From Bradyrhizobium sp. CB2312 (GTDB lineage Bacteria; Pseudomonadota; Alphaproteobacteria; Rhizobiales; Xanthobacteraceae): 64,000 nt of DNA. The notes under the pieces are model-generated. The model saw only the letters and a list, made by a program, of their open reading frames with translations. It ran no database searches and was not told where the DNA came from. Shown here piece after piece: positions 60,943 through 64,000 of the stretch (within the stretch, counting starts at the first letter, position 1; each line of letters opens with the position of its first letter). The position numbers and the translations under genes are program-made. The stretch covers positions 7,213,501 through 7,277,500 of the forward strand of contig NZ_CP121668.1 of NCBI RefSeq assembly GCF_029714425.1. The letters are read 5' to 3'.

Positions 60943-62037
60943 ATGAACACGTTGGATCGGACATCACAAGAGCATCACTCCTGCCCTTCCTGTTGCGGCC
61001 CGTCCTGGTCGCGGCGCGGCTTTCTTGCAGGAGCCGGTGCGCTTGGCCTGGCCTCGGCCATCCCGACCGTTGCGGCATACGGACAGACAAGGCCAGCGCT
61101 GATCGATACCCACCTTCATTTCTATCCGCCCGAATATCAAAAGCTCTGGCTCGGCTACGAAGACGCACGCAAGCAGCCGCACTTTCCCGGTCAAGTCGCC
61201 TGGACCCGCGAGAAGCTCGTTGAGGACATGGACCGCAATGGCATACGGACCGGCATCCTGTCGATCGCCTCCACGCCGGGCGTATGGTTCGACCTCGGGC
61301 CGGCGGAAGCCGGCCGGCTTGCGCGCGCCTGCAATACATATGCGGCGGAGATGATGCGCGACCATCCTGGCCGTTTCGGCCTGTTTGCGACCTTGTCGAT
61401 GCTGGATGTCGATGCCACGCTCAAGGAGATCGAATATGCCCTCGACACGCTGAAGGCCGACGGAATCGGACTGCAAAGCAGCTATGGCGACAAATGGCTC
61501 GGCAATGCCGCCTACAGGCCGGTGCTCGAAGAGCTGAGCCGCCGCAAGGCGGTCGTTTATGTGCATCCGCTGGTCGCGAGTTGCTGTAGCGCGCTCAGCG
61601 TCGGCACGTTTCCGGCGGTGATCGAGGTCCCGCACGACACCACACGCACGGTGACGAGCCTGCTGCTCAGCGGCGCCTTTGCCCGCCACCGCGACATCAA
61701 GTGGCTGTTCTCGCATGCCGGCGGCACGATTCCGATGATGGCCGGGCGGATCAATTCGTTCTATGGGGCGCGGCCCGACCTGAAGGAGTTTGCGCCGGAC
61801 GGGATCGAAGGCGAGCTGCGCCGGCTTCATTACGACACTGCGAACGCGACCTTCGCGCCATCGATGGCGGCGCTACTCAAGCTCGTTCCCACCTCCCAGA
61901 TCACCTACGGCACCGACTATCCGTACTTCGGCTTCAACCAGTTCGCGCAGCTGGAAAAACTTGGCCTCTCGACCAGGGATCTCGATGCAATCGGCCACGA
62001 GAATGCGGCACGCCTCGTTCCCCGGCTGCAGTCATAG
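60943..62037 (+). CDS. Tat-exported amidohydrolase-family protein
   Basis: 364 residues. A Tat signal ([16 protein letters not shown], about 23-38) follows a Cys/His-rich start ([10 protein letters not shown]). The amidohydrolase-2 TIM barrel has the metal motif [11 protein letters not shown], His in [20 protein letters not shown] and the final Asp in YGTDYPYFG. The family includes decarboxylases and lactonases acting on aromatic or lactone rings; ACMSD and gamma-resorcylate decarboxylase are examples. Periplasmic location is unusual. Substrate unknown. Confidence 0.85.
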   Translation: MNTLDRTSQEHHSCPSCCGPSWSRRGFLAGAGALGLASAIPTVAAYGQTRPALIDTHLHFYPPEYQKLWLGYEDARKQPHFPGQVAWTREKLVEDMDRNGIRTGILSIASTPGVWFDLGPAEAGRLARACNTYAAEMMRDHPGRFGLFATLSMLDVDATLKEIEYALDTLKADGIGLQSSYGDKWLGNAAYRPVLEELSRRKAVVYVHPLVASCCSALSVGTFPAVIEVPHDTTRTVTSLLLSGAFARHRDIKWLFSHAGGTIPMMAGRINSFYGARPDLKEFAPDGIEGELRRLHYDTANATFAPSMAALLKLVPTSQITYGTDYPYFGFNQFAQLEKLGLSTRDLDAIGHENAARLVPRLQS

Positions 62038-62076
62038 AGCATCCTCGTGAAAACGTGGCGCGGGTTTCGCCCGGGC

Positions 62077-62140
62077 CCGGTGGCGCGGTACGTCACGGGC
62101 ACGGTGATCCCGGTAGATGGGGCTGCGGAGGTATCGGTTT
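62077..62140 (+). pseudogene. Decayed copy of an SDR gene 3' end
   Basis: About 64 bases match the 3' end of the SDR gene (58177-58242) with a handful of mismatches and two one-base gaps. The gaps shift the frame after the segment encoding PVARY-TGTVIPVDG, and no promoter or stop in frame follows. It is a vestige of a duplicated or lost SDR gene. The surrounding bases 62038-62438 hold no other recognisable gene. Confidence 0.7.
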
Positions 62141-62438
62141 TGCGGCGGGGCTCCTGAATCCGATCAGCTCCTCCACTCGCTCTCAATAGCGGACGTGGCA
62201 GCTCGCCTTACCAGCCGGCCGACGGCCAGAAGCAGCCATCAGGGGGACTTCGAAAGTGAAGCAGATCACACAATGTCTGGACCAGGTGCGCTAGGTTGTG
62301 GGATGGCGGCACAGCTCGTCGGGTCAGGGAACAGCACCTGAACATCGGCCCAAGCGAGCATTGCAGCGCAACACATTGTACCTGCACGGGTCCTTTGTTA
62401 CTTGCACCACCGTTGCCGCGTATGCGTAGGAGAGTTCA

Positions 62439-62561
62439 ATGAAACATATTCGCGCATTTGCTTTTGCAATCGGGTTGCTGGCCCTGGCCGGCTTGGCGGC
62501 GGGTACCTGCCTGGTCGTAAACCCGACGGTCGCCGTCGCAGGCTGCAGCGGACGGTGCTAG
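62439..62561 (+). CDS. 40-residue exported peptide with C-terminal CSGRC
   Basis: MKHIRAFAFAIGLLALAGLA is a signal or anchor helix; AGTCLVVNPTVAVAGCSGRC follows and ends in a C-x-x-x-C. An AGGAGAG ribosome site lies seven bases before the ATG. Too short for standard gene calls, but the start site, signal and clean stop are convincing. Tiny Cys-terminated exported peptides of this kind are frequent near stress genes of Bradyrhizobium; no function known. Confidence 0.5.
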   Translation: MKHIRAFAFAIGLLALAGLAAGTCLVVNPTVAVAGCSGRC

Positions 62562-62592
62562 ACTGCACCCGCCGGGCCTGTCTCAACGCCCG

Positions 62593-63999
62593 TCAATTCG
62601 CCTCCTTGCTCAGATTGGCGAGTTGCGCCTTGAATTCACCCGTAATGTAGCGGCGTAGAAGATAGAGTTCGTGGCTGGGCACGTAGTGGAGATCCCGCAG
62701 GGATTTTTCCAGGTTGGCTTGCGCTTTCCGCTCGAGCCGCTCCTTCTCGTCGCCCTCTTTCTCCAAAGCCAGCGCGTGTAGTGCGAACGCATATCTGAAT
62801 AGCAAGTCGCTGTCTGAATTGGCATCGACGATCCCGGGCTGCTCCAACAACCTCACGGCCTCTTTGGGGTTGCCCTCTTGCAACCAAATGTAGGCGATCG
62901 TGTCGGTAAAATTCGCGCGGCTGTCGGCCAGCCACGCCTCCGTTTTCCCCTTTATTCTCTTCACTTCATCCAAGGCCTTTTGTGCATACTCTTCCTTGGC
63001 CACCTTCAGATCGGCTCCGTATGTGGCGTAAGTCCACGCAACTTTATTCAACGCTCGCACGCGGTCTTCAGGCGCAGTTGCATTTTTTAGCTCCTTTTTC
63101 CTTAAGCTGATATCGTCGTTGAAACCCTTGGCTTCTTCGATCCGGGTATCCTTGAGTTGATCAGCGAATTTTTCAATTTGTGGAAGGGACCATCCAAAGG
63201 CCAACCACCATGCCGTGCCAGCAAGCTTGAGCTCCCCATCTATTATCGCGACGTTCCGAAACGACGCAGACCGAAGATCTGCATTTGAAAAATCATTGAC
63301 GCCGTTGAATTGCGCATGGTCGAAAATAGCGCGATACAAAATTGCGCCGGAGAAATTCGATTGAGCAATGACTGCCTCATCAAACCGCGCCGACGACAAT
63401 TCCGCATTCCGAAATTCCGCATCATATATCTTGCATTGGGAAAATGACGCATATCTGAGCGTTGCGTCTATGAATTTGACCCTGACAATCGCTGACTTGA
63501 CGAAATCCGCAATCGGGGGCGACTTGTCTCGATCATACATCTCTCTCAGATCCAGATCCTCCAGAGGCAGAGATTGAAAGCCAATCGGCCTGCCAAATTT
63601 GGCGAGCTTCTGGATTGCTTCTTCCGTGCTTCGCTTGTCACCGCCGGAAACTATCGTTTGTATCGCCTGCTGCACCTCAGCATCCTCCCAGGTGAGATAG
63701 CCTACCCGCAAACCGGCCCAAGCAACTGCAAGCGCGAAACCGCAGGCAATCGCCCCGGCAACGATCTTTTTGTTTCTGTAAGAAATATTCGCCGGGATAA
63801 ACTCGCGCTCCAGCTCATTCAGGTCGGCATAGTCTCCCAACGCCTTGTTGGCTTGCCTGGCAGATGTCAGAGCGCGATCGGCGCGCGCCCGTTGCGCCCA
63901 GAACACCGCCGTGTCGCGAAAAGCAACGCGCTCAGTGATCAAGGCGCGAAGCTCGTCCCATTGGCGCGTCAGCGCCTCGTATCGCAACGAGATCAACCC
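62593..63999 (-). CDS. STAND-like C-terminus, membrane helix, pentapeptide repeats and TPR-like tail (5' end beyond window)
   Basis: At least 468 codons; the start lies past base 64000. The visible N-terminal piece (SLRYEALTRQWDELRALITE, FWAQRARADRALTSARQANK, LNELEREFIPANISYRNKK) is the helical end typical of STAND NTPases. A membrane helix (IVAGAIACGFALAVAWAGL) follows, then pentapeptide repeats (VKFIDATLRYASFSQCKIYD and following) and a C-terminal TPR-like region (ALNKVAWTYATYG, DTIAYIWLQEGNPKEAVRLL). The gene looks less GC-rich than its neighbours, which suggests transfer. It may belong to a defence or signalling protein; the missing NTPase is needed to know. Confidence 0.75.
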   Translation of the reverse strand, partial: GLISLRYEALTRQWDELRALITERVAFRDTAVFWAQRARADRALTSARQANKALGDYADLNELEREFIPANISYRNKKIVAGAIACGFALAVAWAGLRVGYLTWEDAEVQQAIQTIVSGGDKRSTEEAIQKLAKFGRPIGFQSLPLEDLDLREMYDRDKSPPIADFVKSAIVRVKFIDATLRYASFSQCKIYDAEFRNAELSSARFDEAVIAQSNFSGAILYRAIFDHAQFNGVNDFSNADLRSASFRNVAIIDGELKLAGTAWWLAFGWSLPQIEKFADQLKDTRIEEAKGFNDDISLRKKELKNATAPEDRVRALNKVAWTYATYGADLKVAKEEYAQKALDEVKRIKGKTEAWLADSRANFTDTIAYIWLQEGNPKEAVRLLEQPGIVDANSDSDLLFRYAFALHALALEKEGDEKERLERKAQANLEKSLRDLHYVPSHELYLLRRYITGEFKAQLANLSKEAN

Positions 64000-64000
64000 T

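Noticed and set aside
1..64000. tRNA or rRNA genes
   Set aside because: No cloverleaf with a T-arm GTTCGA-type loop or rRNA-like stretch was noticed on either strand. A covariance-model search (such as tRNAscan) would settle it.

Overview
The window is high-GC alphaproteobacterial DNA. The closest match I recognise is Bradyrhizobium. It carries the fixNOQP, fixGHIS and fixLJ-(response regulator)-fixK modules with the layout and protein lengths known for soybean bradyrhizobia (FixL 505 aa, FixJ 205 aa, FixK2 232 aa, FixN 549 aa). It also has many small secreted proteins and dense families of short palindromic intergenic repeats. No rRNA, tRNA, CRISPR array, insertion sequence or nod/nif gene was seen.

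Layout. 1-3.8 kb is a nitrate/nitrite module: the 5' end of an NrtA-type binding protein (edge-truncated), a formate/nitrite-family channel, and a PP2C phosphatase-protein kinase fusion. 3.9-9 kb holds an MDR oxidoreductase and a small protein facing each other across a perfect FixK box, an intradiol dioxygenase, a beta-lactamase-fold hydrolase and several small secreted or membrane proteins. 9-20.7 kb holds an HWE histidine kinase, CcdA, a LysR/XRE regulator pair, an L,D-transpeptidase and acyl-CoA or alcohol metabolism genes. 20.9-29.1 kb holds a GlgA-like glycosyltransferase, an MpaB-type oxygenase, a patatin, a LysR regulator, a peroxiredoxin-like protein, a cupin and an MFS transporter.

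29.1-42.4 kb is the microaerobic respiration core. FixL (heme PAS kinase) phosphorylates FixJ, which activates fixK. FixK boxes lie upstream of fixN and fixG, with a one-mismatch box before a universal-stress gene. fixNOQP encodes the cbb3 oxidase. fixGHIS encodes its assembly and copper-delivery factors. Perfect FixK boxes also lie before less studied genes: a stand-alone receiver (41.1 kb), the 103-aa protein at 5.1 kb and a Gly/Tyr-rich secreted protein (60.1 kb).

42.4-56.4 kb holds an MFS transporter, a PRC-barrel protein, an alpha-glucan debranching-type enzyme, an ABC exporter, a GT4 glycosyltransferase, an alkylsulfatase, a GGDEF protein and a DctP/fused DctQM TRAP transporter. 56.5-64 kb holds a Tam-like methyltransferase, an SDR lacking the usual catalytic tyrosine, small proteins and a Tat-exported amidohydrolase. 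At the right edge is the truncated C-terminal part of a probable STAND-type protein joined to a membrane segment, pentapeptide repeats and a TPR-like tail, in DNA that looks less GC-rich than its surroundings.
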